The position numbers were made by a program, and so were the translations under genes. Of a DNA stretch of 64,000 nucleotides, positions 1 through 10,404 are shown piece after piece; position 1 is the stretch's first letter, and every line of letters starts with the position of its first letter. The stretch is from Rhizobium sp. NRK18 (GTDB taxonomy: Bacteria; Pseudomonadota; Alphaproteobacteria; Rhizobiales; Rhizobiaceae). The notes under the pieces are model-generated. The model was given only the letters and a program-made list of their open reading frames with translations, was not told the origin of the DNA and ran no database searches. Location: assembly GCF_024385575.1 (NCBI RefSeq), contig NZ_JANFMV010000001.1:1207681-1271680 (forward strand), read 5' to 3'.

Positions 1-1293
1 CCGCGCACCCATCTCGATGGCGAGGGCAAAGGTGCTCGACAGTTCCGAGACGCCACTGCCTACCGCCTGGATACCGAGTACCACATTCGTTTCCGCCTGT
101 GCCACCACCCGCACGAAGCCTTCCTCCGCTTCCGTCGTCATTGCCCGGCCGTTCGCGGTGAACGGGAACTGGCCGATGCGTATGTCGGAGCTTAGCGCCC
201 GTGCCTCGTCGGGCAAGAGGCCGGCGGAGACTATTTCGGGATCGGTGAAACAGATCGCCGGGATGCAGCGCTTGTCCCATTCGCGTTTCATGCCGGCAAT
301 GATCTCCGCCACCATCTCGCCCTGCGCCATGGCGCGATGGGCGAGCATCGGTTCGCCGGTCACGTCGCCGATGGCGTAGACCCCGCGCATGGAGGTGCGG
401 CAGCGCTCGTCGACGCGGATGAAGGGGCCGGCGCGGTCGAGGTCGAGTTCTTCGAGCCCGCTGCCCTGCGTTCGCGGACGTCGGCCGACGGTGACCAGTA
501 CCTTCGCCGCTTCCAGCCGTCGTTCGCTGCCATCTGCGGTCTCTATCAGCAAGGCGTCGCCGTCGAGCCCTTTGGCCTTTGCTCCGGTCAGGACTTCGAC
601 GCCCAGATGTTTGAGCCGCGTCTGAACCGGGCGGACCAGATCCGTGTCATAGAGCGGCAATATCTGTCCGGTCGCTTCGATGATCGTGACTTTGGCGCCC
701 ATCTTGGCGAATGCAGTGCCGAGTTCCACCCCGATATAGCCACCGCCGACGATCGCCAGTGTTTCCGGCACCGCCTTCAGCGACAGGGCTTCCGTCGAGG
801 AGATCACCCGGCCCCCGAAGGGCAGGGAGGGAAGCTCGACCGGCGCGGATCCGGTGGCGATCACGACGGTCTCGGCGCGGATGAGCTGGGCGCCGGTTTC
901 GGTCTCCACCTCCACCGTCTTGCCGTCGCGGAAGCGGGCGGTGCCTTCGACGACCCTGACCTTCGCCTTGCGCAAAAGGCCGGCAACGCCGCCGGTCAGC
1001 CGGCCGACGATGCCGTCCTTCCACTCGACCGTCTTTTCAAGGTCGAGCTTCGGCGTGTCGAGGCTGATGCCGATGCGGCTCTGGCCGGCGGCCATCTTCT
1101 GGACTTTCTCGAACTCGTCGGCGGCGTGGATCAGAGCCTTTGACGGAATGCAGCCTATGTTGAGGCAGGTGCCGCCCGGCTTGCCGGCATCGACGATGAC
1201 GGTGTCGATGCCCAGCTGTCCGGCGCGTATGGCGCAGACATAGCCGCCGGGGCCGGCGCCGATGACGAGAAGTCTGCAGGTCATTTCCTTCAT
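1..1293 (-). CDS. lpdV: Dihydrolipoamide dehydrogenase (E3) of the branched-chain keto-acid complex, 3' end missing
   Basis: FAD/NAD disulfide oxidoreductase that reoxidises the dihydrolipoyl groups of the E2 protein. Read from position 1293 down, the frame gives about 431 residues without a stop. Residues 11-17 form the FAD-binding GAGPGG loop, and the redox disulfide is C43/C48 in GGTCLNIGC. A second Rossmann GGGYIG motif and an AIGDVTGEPMLAHRA FAD motif follow. Roughly 30 C-terminal residues, including the usual His-Glu active-site pair, lie beyond the window. It starts 4 bp after the bkdB stop, so it is the last gene of the bkd operon; that linkage is why lpdV is preferred over a pyruvate or oxoglutarate complex E3. 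A second Met lies 3 codons inside. Confidence 0.93.
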   Translation of the reverse strand, partial: MKEMTCRLLVIGAGPGGYVCAIRAGQLGIDTVIVDAGKPGGTCLNIGCIPSKALIHAADEFEKVQKMAAGQSRIGISLDTPKLDLEKTVEWKDGIVGRLTGGVAGLLRKAKVRVVEGTARFRDGKTVEVETETGAQLIRAETVVIATGSAPVELPSLPFGGRVISSTEALSLKAVPETLAIVGGGYIGVELGTAFAKMGAKVTIIEATGQILPLYDTDLVRPVQTRLKHLGVEVLTGAKAKGLDGDALLIETADGSERRLEAAKVLVTVGRRPRTQGSGLEELDLDRAGPFIRVDERCRTSMRGVYAIGDVTGEPMLAHRAMAQGEMVAEIIAGMKREWDKRCIPAICFTDPEIVSAGLLPDEARALSSDIRIGQFPFTANGRAMTTEAEEGFVRVVAQAETNVVLGIQAVGSGVSELSSTFALAIEMGAR

Positions 1294-1297
1294 CGCA

Positions 1298-2563
1298 TCA
1301 GTCCTCGATAAATATCAGCGCAGGCGTTTCGAGAAGCGCCTTCAGCCGCTGGATGAAGGTCGCCGCGTCCCAGCCGTCGACAATGCGGTGATCGAAGCTC
1401 GACGACAGGTTCATCATCTTGCGGGGCACGAACTGGCTGCCGTCCCATGCCGGGCGGGTGGCGATCTTGTTGACGCCGATGATGGCGACCTCCGGATGGT
1501 TGATGACGGGCGTAGAGACGATGCCGCCGAGTGCGCCGAGCGACGAGATGGTGATGGTCGAGCCGCTCAGTTCCTCGCGTGCGGCGGTATTGGTGCGCAC
1601 CGCATCGGCAAGGCGCGCAACCTCCGCCGCGCAGTCCCAGATGCTGCGGGCTTCCGTATGCCTGACCACCGGGACTGTCAGTCCCGTCGGCGTCTGCGTC
1701 GCCACGCCGATATGCACGCCGCCGTGGCGGGTAATCACGTTCGCGTCGTCGTCGAAGGTGGCGTTGATCGCCGGCTGTTCGGCGATCGCCTTGACCATGG
1801 CCCGCATCAGGAAGGGCAGGACGGTCAGCTTCGGCTGGCTCGACTTGCGGCCATTGTTCATCGTGGCGCGCAGCTCCTCAAGATCGGTCATGTCGACTTC
1901 CTCGACATAGGTGATGTGGGGGATGCGCGAGGTGGCAAGCGTCATCTTCTCGGCGATGCGACGGCGAAGGCCGGTAAGCTTCACCTGCTCGCTGCTCGTG
2001 TTGCGCTTGAGACCCGCCGGGGCGGTTTCCGGCCCTGCGCCATGCGCAAGAAACTGCTCGATATCCTCATGGCTTATCCGGCCGGCCGGGCCGCTGCCCC
2101 GGACCTGGCGAAGATCGATGCCGGCGTCTCGCGCCCGCTGGCGTACGGCTGGCGAGGCGAGAGGCTTTGCCGCAGGCGGCTGCGGTTTGGGGGCTGCAGC
2201 GATGGGCTGCGTCGTCTTCGGAGTTTCGGCTTTGGTGGGTTCGTCCCGCGCGGCCGGCTTCTGCTCTTCCTGTGGCTCAGCCGGCGTGTTCTGCTCCGGA
2301 GCTTGGTCCATGGAGACCGATGCGTCCGTCTCGATCTTCAGGAGCGGCGCCTTGACGGCGATCGTTTCGCCGACTTCCCCACCGAGCCATGTCACGATGC
2401 CGGCGACGGGCGAGGGGATCTCGACGGTCGCCTTGTCGGTCATGACGGCCGCAAGCACCATGTCCTCGCGCACCGGGTCGCCGGGCTTTACATGCCATTC
2501 GACCAGCTCCGCCTCGGCGATGCCTTCGCCGACATCCGGCATCTTGATGGTGTGTTCGCTCAT
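1298..2563 (-). CDS. bkdB: Branched-chain alpha-keto acid dehydrogenase E2 (dihydrolipoyl transacylase)
   Basis: Core acyltransferase of the complex that oxidatively decarboxylates the 2-keto acids from Leu, Ile and Val. The 421 residues show one N-terminal lipoyl domain (lipoylated lysine K44 in TDKATVE), an Ala/Pro/Lys-rich linker (about 85-135), a peripheral-subunit-binding domain (about 137-175, SPAVRQRARDAG) and a catalytic domain ending in the HRIVDG active site (H392, D396). A single lipoyl domain is usual for BkdB. It lies 3 bp after bkdA2 and 4 bp before lpdV, so translation is probably coupled. The neighbouring E1 alpha and beta pair identifies it as Bkd rather than the acetoin or pyruvate complexes. 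Confidence 0.95.
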   Translation of the reverse strand: MSEHTIKMPDVGEGIAEAELVEWHVKPGDPVREDMVLAAVMTDKATVEIPSPVAGIVTWLGGEVGETIAVKAPLLKIETDASVSMDQAPEQNTPAEPQEEQKPAARDEPTKAETPKTTQPIAAAPKPQPPAAKPLASPAVRQRARDAGIDLRQVRGSGPAGRISHEDIEQFLAHGAGPETAPAGLKRNTSSEQVKLTGLRRRIAEKMTLATSRIPHITYVEEVDMTDLEELRATMNNGRKSSQPKLTVLPFLMRAMVKAIAEQPAINATFDDDANVITRHGGVHIGVATQTPTGLTVPVVRHTEARSIWDCAAEVARLADAVRTNTAAREELSGSTITISSLGALGGIVSTPVINHPEVAIIGVNKIATRPAWDGSQFVPRKMMNLSSSFDHRIVDGWDAATFIQRLKALLETPALIFIED

Positions 2564-2566
2564 GGC

Positions 2567-3580
2567 TCAGCCCTCCATCACCTGTTGCAGGGCGCGGCCG
2601 ACGCGCTCGGGACCGGGAAAATAGCTCCATTCCTGCGCATGCGGGTAGGGCGTATCCCAGCCGGTGACGCGGATGATCGGCGCTTCGAGGTGATAGAAGC
2701 AGTTTTCCTGCACCAGAGCGGCGATCTCGCCGCCGAACCCCGACGTCAGCGTCGCCTCGTGGACGACCACGCAGCGGCCGGTCTTCGACACCGACTGAAC
2801 GATCGTTTCCAGGTCGAGCGGCACGAGCGAACGCAGGTCGATCACCTCGGCGTCGATGCCGGTCTCTTCGGCGGCGGCGAGCGCCACATGCACCATCGTT
2901 CCATAGGCGATGACGGTGACGGCCGCACCTTGGCGGCGGATTTCGGCCTTGCCGATCGGGATTGTGTAATGGCCCTCCGGCACTTCGCCGAGCGGATGCT
3001 TCGACCAGGCGACGACCGGGTTCTCATGGTGTCCGTCGAAGGGGCCGGAATAGAGCCGCTTCGGTTCGAGGAAGATCACCGGGTCGGGATCCTCGATTGC
3101 CGCGATCAGCAGGCCCTTGGCGTCGTAGGGGTTGGAAGGCACGATCGTCTTCAGACCGCAGACATGGGTGAACAGCGCCTCGGGGCTCTGGCTGTGGGTC
3201 TGGCCGCCGAAAATGCCGCCACCGGTCGGCATGCGCACGACGATCGGGCAGGTGAAGTCGCCGTTCGAGCGGTAGCGAATGCGGGCGGCTTCCTGGGTTA
3301 GCTGGTCATAGGCCGGATACATGTAATCGGCGAACTGGATCTCGACACAGGGTTTCAGGCCGTAGGCTGCCATGCCGATCGCAGCGCCGACGATGCCGGA
3401 TTCCGAGATCGGCGCATCGAAGCAGCGCGTCTTGCCGTATTTCGCCTGCAGGCCCTGCGTGCAGCGGAAGACACCGCCGAAATAGCCGACATCCTCACCG
3501 AAGACGACGACATCGTCGTCGCGCTCCATGGAGACATCCATGGCGCTGCGGACGGCTTCGATCATGGTCATCCTGGCCAT
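2567..3580 (-). CDS. bkdA2: Branched-chain alpha-keto acid dehydrogenase E1 beta subunit
   Basis: Beta half of the thiamine-diphosphate-dependent E1 decarboxylase. The 337 residues match the family length and carry the GEDVG motif near residues 28-32, which supplies the ThDP-activating glutamate. The C-terminal transketolase domain includes VVVHEATLTSGFGGEIAA. The ATG lies only 2 bp after the bkdA1 stop, so expression very likely depends on the upstream gene. A second in-frame ATG three codons in could be the actual start; the difference is trivial. It forms the alpha2-beta2 tetramer with the next gene upstream in the operon. Confidence 0.95.
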   Translation of the reverse strand: MARMTMIEAVRSAMDVSMERDDDVVVFGEDVGYFGGVFRCTQGLQAKYGKTRCFDAPISESGIVGAAIGMAAYGLKPCVEIQFADYMYPAYDQLTQEAARIRYRSNGDFTCPIVVRMPTGGGIFGGQTHSQSPEALFTHVCGLKTIVPSNPYDAKGLLIAAIEDPDPVIFLEPKRLYSGPFDGHHENPVVAWSKHPLGEVPEGHYTIPIGKAEIRRQGAAVTVIAYGTMVHVALAAAEETGIDAEVIDLRSLVPLDLETIVQSVSKTGRCVVVHEATLTSGFGGEIAALVQENCFYHLEAPIIRVTGWDTPYPHAQEWSYFPGPERVGRALQQVMEG

Positions 3581-3582
3581 AT

Positions 3583-4818
<1,236 letters not shown>

Positions 4819-4886
4819 TCATTCTCCTCCTCTTTCAAATTCAGGCTTCCGCCGCGGCCCCTCTTCCGGCGACGGAAGCCCGCCCG

Positions 4887-6014
4887 CTACAAGGCGCGGG
4901 CGATGACCATGCGCTGCACGTCGCTCGTGCCTTCGTAGATCTGGCAGATGCGGACGTCGCGATAGATGCGTTCGACCGGGTAGTCGGCCATGTAGCCATA
5001 TCCGCCGTGGATCTGGATGGCGTCGGAGCAGACCTTCTCGGCCATTTCCGAGGCGAAAAGTTTTGCCATAGAGGCTTCCGAAAGACAGGGCAGGCCGGCC
5101 TCCTTCAATGCAGCGGCGTGCAGCACCAACTGCCGGGCTGCCTCGATGCGGGTTGCCATATCGGCGAGGCGGAAGGCGACGGCCTGATGGTCGAAGATCG
5201 GTTTGCCGAAGGCGTTGCGCTCGTGGGCGTAATCGCGGGCCGCCTCGAATGCGGCGCGCGCCATGCCAACGGCCTGGGCGGCGATGCCGATGCGCCCGCC
5301 TTCGAGATTGGCGAGCGCGATGCGATAGCCTTCGCCTTCCTCGCCGAGACGCAGGTCGGCCGGGATGCGCATGTCGGTGAAGGCGATCTGGCAGGTGTCG
5401 GAGGAATGCAGGCCGAGCTTTTCTTCGACCCGCACGACCTCGTAGCCGGGCGTGTCGGTCGGCACGATGAAGGCGGAAATGCCCTTCTTGCCGGCGGCCG
5501 GATCGGTGACCGCGAAGATGATGACCATCTGGCCGTTCTTGCCCGACGTGATGAACTGCTTGGCGCCGTTGATGACGTAATGGTCGCCGTCGCGCACCGC
5601 CTTGGTCTTCAGGTTGGATGCGTCGGAGCCGGCCTGCGGCTCGGTCAGCGCGAAGCCGCCGATCCATTCGCCGCTGGCGAGCTTCGGCAGGAAGCGTTCC
5701 TTCTGCGCGTCGGTGCCGAATTTGAGGATCGGCACGCAGCCGACGGAACTGTGGACGCTCATGATGGTGGAGCAGGGGCCGTCGCCGGCGGCAATCTCTT
5801 CCAGCGCGATGGCATAGGCGACGGCACCCGTCTCCGATCCGCCATAGGTTTCCGGCACCAGCATGCCAAGGAAGCCGAGGTCACCCATCTCCTTCAACTC
5901 CTCCTTCGGGAAGCGGGAGTGCCGGTCGCGGTCCGCAGCACCCGGCGCCAGGCGCTCGCGGGCAAAATCGCGGGCCATGTCGCGGATCTGTTCTTGTGCT
6001 TCCGTCAGGATCAT
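4887..6014 (-). CDS. Acyl-CoA dehydrogenase, probably acting on branched-chain acyl-CoA
   Basis: FAD-dependent alpha,beta-dehydrogenase of 375 residues. Two family signatures are present: the [14 protein letters not shown] flavin and substrate segment, and the C-terminal [15 protein letters not shown] block, whose glutamate E361 is the expected catalytic base. The start at 6014 ([10 protein letters not shown]) is chosen because GGAGGAG lies just upstream; the frame stays open for 35 more codons, but those residues do not look like the family. It sits between a thiolase and the bkd genes on the same strand, so it probably oxidises isovaleryl-, isobutyryl- or 2-methylbutyryl-CoA made by the Bkd complex. 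Substrate specificity cannot be read with certainty. Confidence 0.92.
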   Translation of the reverse strand: MILTEAQEQIRDMARDFARERLAPGAADRDRHSRFPKEELKEMGDLGFLGMLVPETYGGSETGAVAYAIALEEIAAGDGPCSTIMSVHSSVGCVPILKFGTDAQKERFLPKLASGEWIGGFALTEPQAGSDASNLKTKAVRDGDHYVINGAKQFITSGKNGQMVIIFAVTDPAAGKKGISAFIVPTDTPGYEVVRVEEKLGLHSSDTCQIAFTDMRIPADLRLGEEGEGYRIALANLEGGRIGIAAQAVGMARAAFEAARDYAHERNAFGKPIFDHQAVAFRLADMATRIEAARQLVLHAAALKEAGLPCLSEASMAKLFASEMAEKVCSDAIQIHGGYGYMADYPVERIYRDVRICQIYEGTSDVQRMVIARAL

Positions 6015-6039
6015 GCGCGGGTCTCCTCCCAGTTCCGTG

Positions 6040-7230
6040 TTATCGCGGGCGCTCGACGGCGATGGCGGTTGCCTCGCCGCCGCCGATGCAGACCGCCGCC
6101 ATGCCGCGATGGACATCATAGCGCTCCATTGCCGCCAACAGGGTCACGATGATGCGCGCGCCGGAGGCACCGATCGGATGGCCGAGCGCGCAGGCGCCGC
6201 CATGGACGTTGACCGTGTCATGCGGCAGGTCAAGGTCGCGCATCGCGGCCATGGCGACAACCGCGAAGGCTTCGTTGATCTCGAAAAGATCGACATCCTT
6301 CAGGTGCCAGCCGGTCTTCGCCGAGAGCTTTTCCAGCGCGCCGATCGGGGCCGTGGCGAAGTGGGCGGGGGCCTGCGAATGGGTTGCGTGGCCACGGATC
6401 ACCGCGAGCGGTGTCAGTCCGCGCCGTTCCGCCTCCGACCGTCGCATCAGGACGAGGGCGGCCGCGCCGTCGGAAATGGAGCTGGAATTGGCCGCCGTCA
6501 CCGTGCCGCCGTCGCGGAAGGCCGGTTTGAGGGTGGGGATCTTTTCGGGCTTCGCCTTGCCCGGCTGTTCGTCTGTGGCGGCGAGCGTTTCGCTCTTGCC
6601 ATTGCGCACGGTGACCGGAACGATCTCGCTTTCGAACAGGCCGGTGTCGATGGCCTTTTGAGCACGGTTCAGCGAGGTGATGGCGTAGTCGTCCTGCATC
6701 TCGCGGGTGAACTGGTAGGCCTCGGCGCAGTCCTCGGCGAATGTCCCCATCAGTCGGCCCTTGTCGTAGGCGTCCTCCAGCCCGTCGAGAAACATGTGGT
6801 CGATAACGCGACCATGGCCGAGGCGATAGCCGCTGCGGGCCTTTTCCAAGAGGTAGGGGGCGTTGGTCATGCTTTCCATGCCACCGGCGATGCAGGTGGC
6901 GGCCGAACCTGCCGCGATCAGGTCATGGGCGAGCATGGCGGTCTTCATGCCGGAGCCGCACATCTTGTTGATGGTGGTTGCACCCGATGCGTAGGGAATG
7001 CCGGCGGCGATGGCAGCCTGTCGGGCCGGCGCCTGTCCGAGACCGGCGGGGAGCACGCAGCCGAAGACCACCTCGTCAATGATGTCGGCGGAAACATTGC
7101 CGCGTTCGAGGGCGGCGCGGATCGCGCTGGCGCCGAGTTCTGGCGCGCTGGTTCCGGCAAACTGCCCCTGCAGGCCGCCGATGGCGGTGCGGGCGGAGCC
7201 GACGATCACGACCGGATCTTCCGTTGTCAT
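6040..7230 (-). CDS. Acetyl-CoA C-acyltransferase (thiolase)
   Basis: Thiolase of 396 residues. It has the acyl-accepting cysteine C91 ([10 protein letters not shown]), the catalytic histidine H351 ([13 protein letters not shown]) and the second catalytic cysteine C381 (CIGGGEA). The start at 7230 is supported by GGGAGG just upstream; a longer frame to 7275 has no such site. It is the first gene of the minus-strand operon with the acyl-CoA dehydrogenase and bkdA1A2B-lpdV. It probably carries out the last thiolytic step of isoleucine-type branched acyl-CoA degradation, or makes and cleaves acetoacetyl-CoA. The sequence alone does not separate a degradative from a PhbA-like biosynthetic role. 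Confidence 0.9.
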   Translation of the reverse strand: MTTEDPVVIVGSARTAIGGLQGQFAGTSAPELGASAIRAALERGNVSADIIDEVVFGCVLPAGLGQAPARQAAIAAGIPYASGATTINKMCGSGMKTAMLAHDLIAAGSAATCIAGGMESMTNAPYLLEKARSGYRLGHGRVIDHMFLDGLEDAYDKGRLMGTFAEDCAEAYQFTREMQDDYAITSLNRAQKAIDTGLFESEIVPVTVRNGKSETLAATDEQPGKAKPEKIPTLKPAFRDGGTVTAANSSSISDGAAALVLMRRSEAERRGLTPLAVIRGHATHSQAPAHFATAPIGALEKLSAKTGWHLKDVDLFEINEAFAVVAMAAMRDLDLPHDTVNVHGGACALGHPIGASGARIIVTLLAAMERYDVHRGMAAVCIGGGEATAIAVERPR

Positions 7231-7358
7231 TTCCACCTCCCAATGAAACTGACTTGATGTCTTGGATAATAGCACTCTTCCAGGCGCGTTTCATCGCTAA
7301 TTCGATTGACGAAATTGGTCTAAATGATAGCTTTGATCCATTATTCTGGAATTTCGGG

Positions 7359-7370
7359 GATCATATGATC
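7359..7370. promoter_or_regulatory. Perfect 12-bp palindrome in front of the Lrp-type regulator
   Basis: GATCATATGATC is a perfect palindrome ending 3 bp before the ATG at 7374. It occupies the place where a ribosome site would be expected, and no good Shine-Dalgarno sequence is visible. It could be an autoregulatory operator or simply a chance symmetric sequence. Confidence 0.35.
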
Positions 7371-7373
7371 TAG

Positions 7374-7832
7374 ATGGACGATCTCGACGGCTTCGACCGA
7401 AAGATTCTCAAGGTCCTGAGCGAGGAGGGGCGCATCAGCTGGCGCGATCTCGCCGCGCGCATCGGCCTGTCCTTTTCTCCGACGCTCAGGCGTGTGCGCA
7501 AGCTGGAGGAGAGCGGTGCCATCCAGGGCTATGCCGCGCTCTTGGACGAAGGGCGGATGCTCGGCACGCTCGGCGTCTTCATCTCCGTGACGCTCGAACG
7601 CCAGACCAAGGACGTGCTACTGGCCTTCGAGGGTTGCGTGACGGATATCCCCGAGGTCGTCGGAGGATACCAGACGAGCGGCAGTTCAGACTATTTGCTG
7701 CATGCCATGGTGCGCGATCTGGAACATTACCAGCGGCTGCTCGACATCCTGACGGCGGCGCCGGGCGTGGCGCGCATCCAGTCGAATTTCGCCATCAAGA
7801 CCTTCGTGCGGCGGTCGGCCTTTCCCGCATGA
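7374..7832 (+). CDS. bkdR: Lrp/AsnC-family regulator of the bkd operon
   Basis: Small regulator of 152 residues. The N-terminal winged helix-turn-helix (about residues 6-55, WRDLAARIGLSFSPTLRRVRKLEESG) is followed by the RAM ligand-binding domain (about 65-145, including GGYQTSGSSDYLLHAMVRD). It is transcribed divergently from the thiolase/Bkd operon across 143 bp of AT-rich DNA. That arrangement is known for BkdR, an Lrp-like activator that responds to branched-chain amino acids, so the symbol rests on family plus context. The residues around the ligand pocket do not show which amino acid is sensed. Confidence 0.85.
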   Translation: MDDLDGFDRKILKVLSEEGRISWRDLAARIGLSFSPTLRRVRKLEESGAIQGYAALLDEGRMLGTLGVFISVTLERQTKDVLLAFEGCVTDIPEVVGGYQTSGSSDYLLHAMVRDLEHYQRLLDILTAAPGVARIQSNFAIKTFVRRSAFPA

Positions 7833-7841
7833 TCGCTACCG

Positions 7842-8972
7842 TCAGGCAGCGCAGTGGTCGCCGAGCGCGCGGATCATCGACAGGCAGGCCTCCAGCTCGC
7901 TGATCAGCACATATTCGTCCGGCTTGTGGGCGCGACCGATGTCGCCGGGACCGCAGATGATGGCGTCGATGCCGGCCTGCTGGAACAGACCGGCCTCGGT
8001 GCCATAGCTGACGGCGGCGAGGCTTTCGTTGCCGCTGAGCTCTTCCACAAGCGTTGCAAGCGGCGCATCGGCGGCAAGCGAGAGGGCCGGATAGGCATTC
8101 AGCTCCGTCCACTCGACCTCGAAGCCGTCTTTCGCCAGCGCTTCGGCTGCCTCTTTCACCTGCGTCAACAGTCCGGCCGGATCGACGCCGGTGATGGCGC
8201 GCGCCTCGACCTGCATGACGGCTTCCTCCGGGATGATGTTGAGGGCCTGTCCGCCGGAAATGATACCGGCCTGCATGGAGGAGTAAGGCGGCTGGAAGGC
8301 GTCGTCGAAGGGGCCGGTCGCCAGGTTCGCCGCCTGCGTGATCGTCGCGTTCAGGACGTTTGCCATGGCGTGGATGGCGTTGCGGCCGAGATCGGGGCGG
8401 GACGAATGGCCGGCAAGGCCCTTCACGGTGATCCGCGCTGCCGCCTTGCCCTTGTGGGCGCGCACCGCACGCATGCCGCTCGGCTCGCCGATGATTGCGC
8501 CCAGCGGCTTGGCGCAGAGGTCCGGGATTTTTGCGATCATGTGCGGCACGCCGCGGCAGCCGGCTTCCTCGTCATAGGAAAAGGCGATGTGGATCGGATG
8601 CTTGAGTTCTCGTTTGGCGAACTCGGGTGCGGCGGCAAGGACGGTGGCCAGAAAGCCCTTCATGTCGCTCGTCCCGCGGCCGAAGAGGTGGTCGCCGTCC
8701 CGGCGCATGGCAAAGGGGTCGCTGCTCCAGTCCGGTTCTCCGGCCGGCACCACGTCCATGTGTCCCGACACTATGTAGCCTGGCCGGTCGGCGGGGCCGA
8801 GCGTCGCGAACAGGTTAGAACGATCGCCCTCGGGACCGGGGATCAGCGTAACCTTCGCGCCGATCTTTTCCAGATAGTCGGCAATCCAGGCGACGATCTC
8901 GCCGTTCGGCGTTCCGACGACGGAGGGGAAGGCAATCAGGCGGTCGAGGATTTCGGCAGGGGTCATTGTCAT
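7842..8972 (-). CDS. argE: Acetylornithine deacetylase (M20 peptidase family)
   Basis: Zn-dependent deacylase of about 376 residues. Metal ligands and catalytic residues are visible: H71 and D73 (SGHMDVVP), D103 (GTSDMKG) and E135/E136 (SYDEEAGC). The start is one of two in-frame ATGs at 8972 and 8966. The frame stays open to 9230, but that stretch overlaps the ArsR gene and has no family character. It should hydrolyse N-acetylornithine to ornithine. Rhizobia usually have the ArgJ cycle, so a related role on other N-acyl amino acids is possible. It converges with bkdR, 9 bp apart, and is on the same strand as arsR/CDF, 41 bp downstream of them. Confidence 0.85.
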   Translation of the reverse strand: MTMTPAEILDRLIAFPSVVGTPNGEIVAWIADYLEKIGAKVTLIPGPEGDRSNLFATLGPADRPGYIVSGHMDVVPAGEPDWSSDPFAMRRDGDHLFGRGTSDMKGFLATVLAAAPEFAKRELKHPIHIAFSYDEEAGCRGVPHMIAKIPDLCAKPLGAIIGEPSGMRAVRAHKGKAAARITVKGLAGHSSRPDLGRNAIHAMANVLNATITQAANLATGPFDDAFQPPYSSMQAGIISGGQALNIIPEEAVMQVEARAITGVDPAGLLTQVKEAAEALAKDGFEVEWTELNAYPALSLAADAPLATLVEELSGNESLAAVSYGTEAGLFQQAGIDAIICGPGDIGRAHKPDEYVLISELEACLSMIRALGDHCAA

Positions 8973-9013
8973 TCTCTGTTCGTGTTGGCGGTCCGGCACG
9001 TAGTCGGATGCGG

Positions 9014-9322
9014 CTATTCCTCTGCCTCCTCGGCGGCGTGTTCGGTGATGTCGGCCAGCATATGGCGGACATGCTGGTCTGCGGCCTCGTAGAAGACCTG
9101 CTTGGCGCGGCGCTCGCTGCGCACCAGTCGGGCGGCGCGAAGCAGGCGGAGATTGTGGCTGACCAGCGACTGGGAGGCGCCGACACGCGCGGTGATATCG
9201 CCGACCGACATCGGCTCGTTCAGGCAGCACAGCAATATGCGCAGGCGCGTCTGGTCGCCAAGCAGCCGGAAGGTTTCGGCGATGATGGTGATGTTGGCGT
9301 CATCAGGTGCTGCGGTCGTCAA
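9014..9322 (-). CDS. ArsR/SmtB-family zinc-responsive repressor
   Basis: A 102-residue winged-helix repressor (HTH about 38-65, SVGDITARVGASQSLVSHNLRLL). The C-terminal helix carries D82, H84, H95 and E98. This is the D-x-H-x10-H-x2-E pattern of the alpha-5 Zn/Co site of SmtB/CzrA-type sensors. It lacks the CxC site of ArsR proper. The ATG overlaps the stop of the upstream cation-efflux gene (ATGA), so the pair is translationally coupled. A metal-responsive dyad (10405-10426) sits at the head of the operon. The very acidic tail (EHAAEEAEE) is notable but not diagnostic. Confidence 0.9.
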   Translation of the reverse strand: MTTAAPDDANITIIAETFRLLGDQTRLRILLCCLNEPMSVGDITARVGASQSLVSHNLRLLRAARLVRSERRAKQVFYEAADQHVRHMLADITEHAAEEAEE

Positions 9323-10365
9323 TGCGAATGCCCTCCGGCCGCATGCCCATGATCATGGCCGACGTGACCCTGGGCGGTCGATGCGACTGGCTTCTTCGCA
9401 CCGTTCTGCCGCTCGATCGGGCAGGTATTCTTGTGGCCGTCCCAGTCGATCTCGATGGTCGAGTGCCTGATTTCGAATTCGGCGGACAGTTCCGATTTCA
9501 GCCGCCGTTGCGTTTCGGCCGGATCGGCGCCCTCGACCAGGGTGATCTCCATGGTCGCCGTGGTCTGGCCGGAGGTGATCGACCAGACGTGGACATGGTG
9601 GACGTCGGCGACACCATCGACCGCCTTGCGCAGATGCGCCCGCATGGTTTCGGGATTGGCGCCGTGCGGCGATCCTTCCATCAGGATGTTGAGCGAATTC
9701 TTCAACAGAATCCAGGCGCTGCGCAGTACGAGAGCGGAGAGCAGCAGCGACAGGATCGGGTCGATCGGCATCCAGCCGGTGAAGTAGATGACGATGGCGG
9801 CGACGATCGCGGCCACCGAACCCAAGAGGTCGCCGAGCACATGCAGCATCGCGCCCTTGATGTTCACATGATCGCTGTCGCCCTTCATCAGCATCATGAA
9901 GACGCCGATATTGACGAAGAGCCCGAGGACGGCGATCAGGAACATCGGCCCCGCTAGCACGGAGGAGGGGTTGAGCAGCCGCATGACCGCCTCATAGGCG
10001 ATCCAGACGACGAGCAGGATCAGCGCCAGCGCGTTGATGAAACCGGCAAGGACCTCGAAGCGCATATAGCCGAAGGTCCGCTTGTTGTCGCCGGACTTGC
10101 GGCCAAAGTAGAAGCCGGCCCAGGCGAGTGCCAGTGCGGCGGAGTCGGTCAGCATGTGGCCGGCATCGGCGATCAGGGCGAGCGAGCCGGATATGAGACC
10201 GCCGGCGGCTTCGGCGATCATGAAGCCGAATGTGAGGACAAAGCCGAGCAGGACCGCGCGCTCGTTGTTGGTGTTGACGCTCGGCGCATGGCTGTGGCTG
10301 CCGCCGGAATGGGCGTGTTCGTGCTTTCCGTCCGGCGCTCCGTGTGCGTGATCGTGTCCGGCCAT
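9319..10365 (-). CDS. Cation diffusion facilitator, zinc efflux (CzcD/ZitB type)
   Basis: Inner-membrane metal/H+ antiporter of about 348 residues with six transmembrane helices. TM2 has DAGHMLTD and TM5 has MLHVLGD, together giving the HD-HD tetrahedral site of Zn-selective members. A His/Asp-rich N-terminus (HDHAHGAPDGKHEHAH) and a His-rich C-terminus (GHVGHDHGHAAGGHSH) probably capture metal in the cytoplasm. The start at 10365 is preferred because GAGGAG lies 6 bp upstream and because a longer frame from 10407 would begin inside the operator dyad. It is followed by its repressor with a 4-bp overlap. Confidence 0.92.
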   Translation of the reverse strand: MAGHDHAHGAPDGKHEHAHSGGSHSHAPSVNTNNERAVLLGFVLTFGFMIAEAAGGLISGSLALIADAGHMLTDSAALALAWAGFYFGRKSGDNKRTFGYMRFEVLAGFINALALILLVVWIAYEAVMRLLNPSSVLAGPMFLIAVLGLFVNIGVFMMLMKGDSDHVNIKGAMLHVLGDLLGSVAAIVAAIVIYFTGWMPIDPILSLLLSALVLRSAWILLKNSLNILMEGSPHGANPETMRAHLRKAVDGVADVHHVHVWSITSGQTTATMEITLVEGADPAETQRRLKSELSAEFEIRHSTIEIDWDGHKNTCPIERQNGAKKPVASTAQGHVGHDHGHAAGGHSH

Positions 10366-10404
10366 GGCCTGCTCCTCAAGACTCAAATCGATACTGAAAC
10401 GCAT

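Noticed and set aside
1262..3301. Open frame of about 679 codons on the plus strand opposite bkdB and bkdA2
   Set aside because: The opposite strand has clear E2 and E1 beta domains with coupled spacing.
6015..6119. N-terminal extension of the acyl-CoA dehydrogenase
   Set aside because: The extra 35 residues are Ser/Arg/Ala-rich, overlap the thiolase gene end, and the internal ATG at 6014 has a strong ribosome site.
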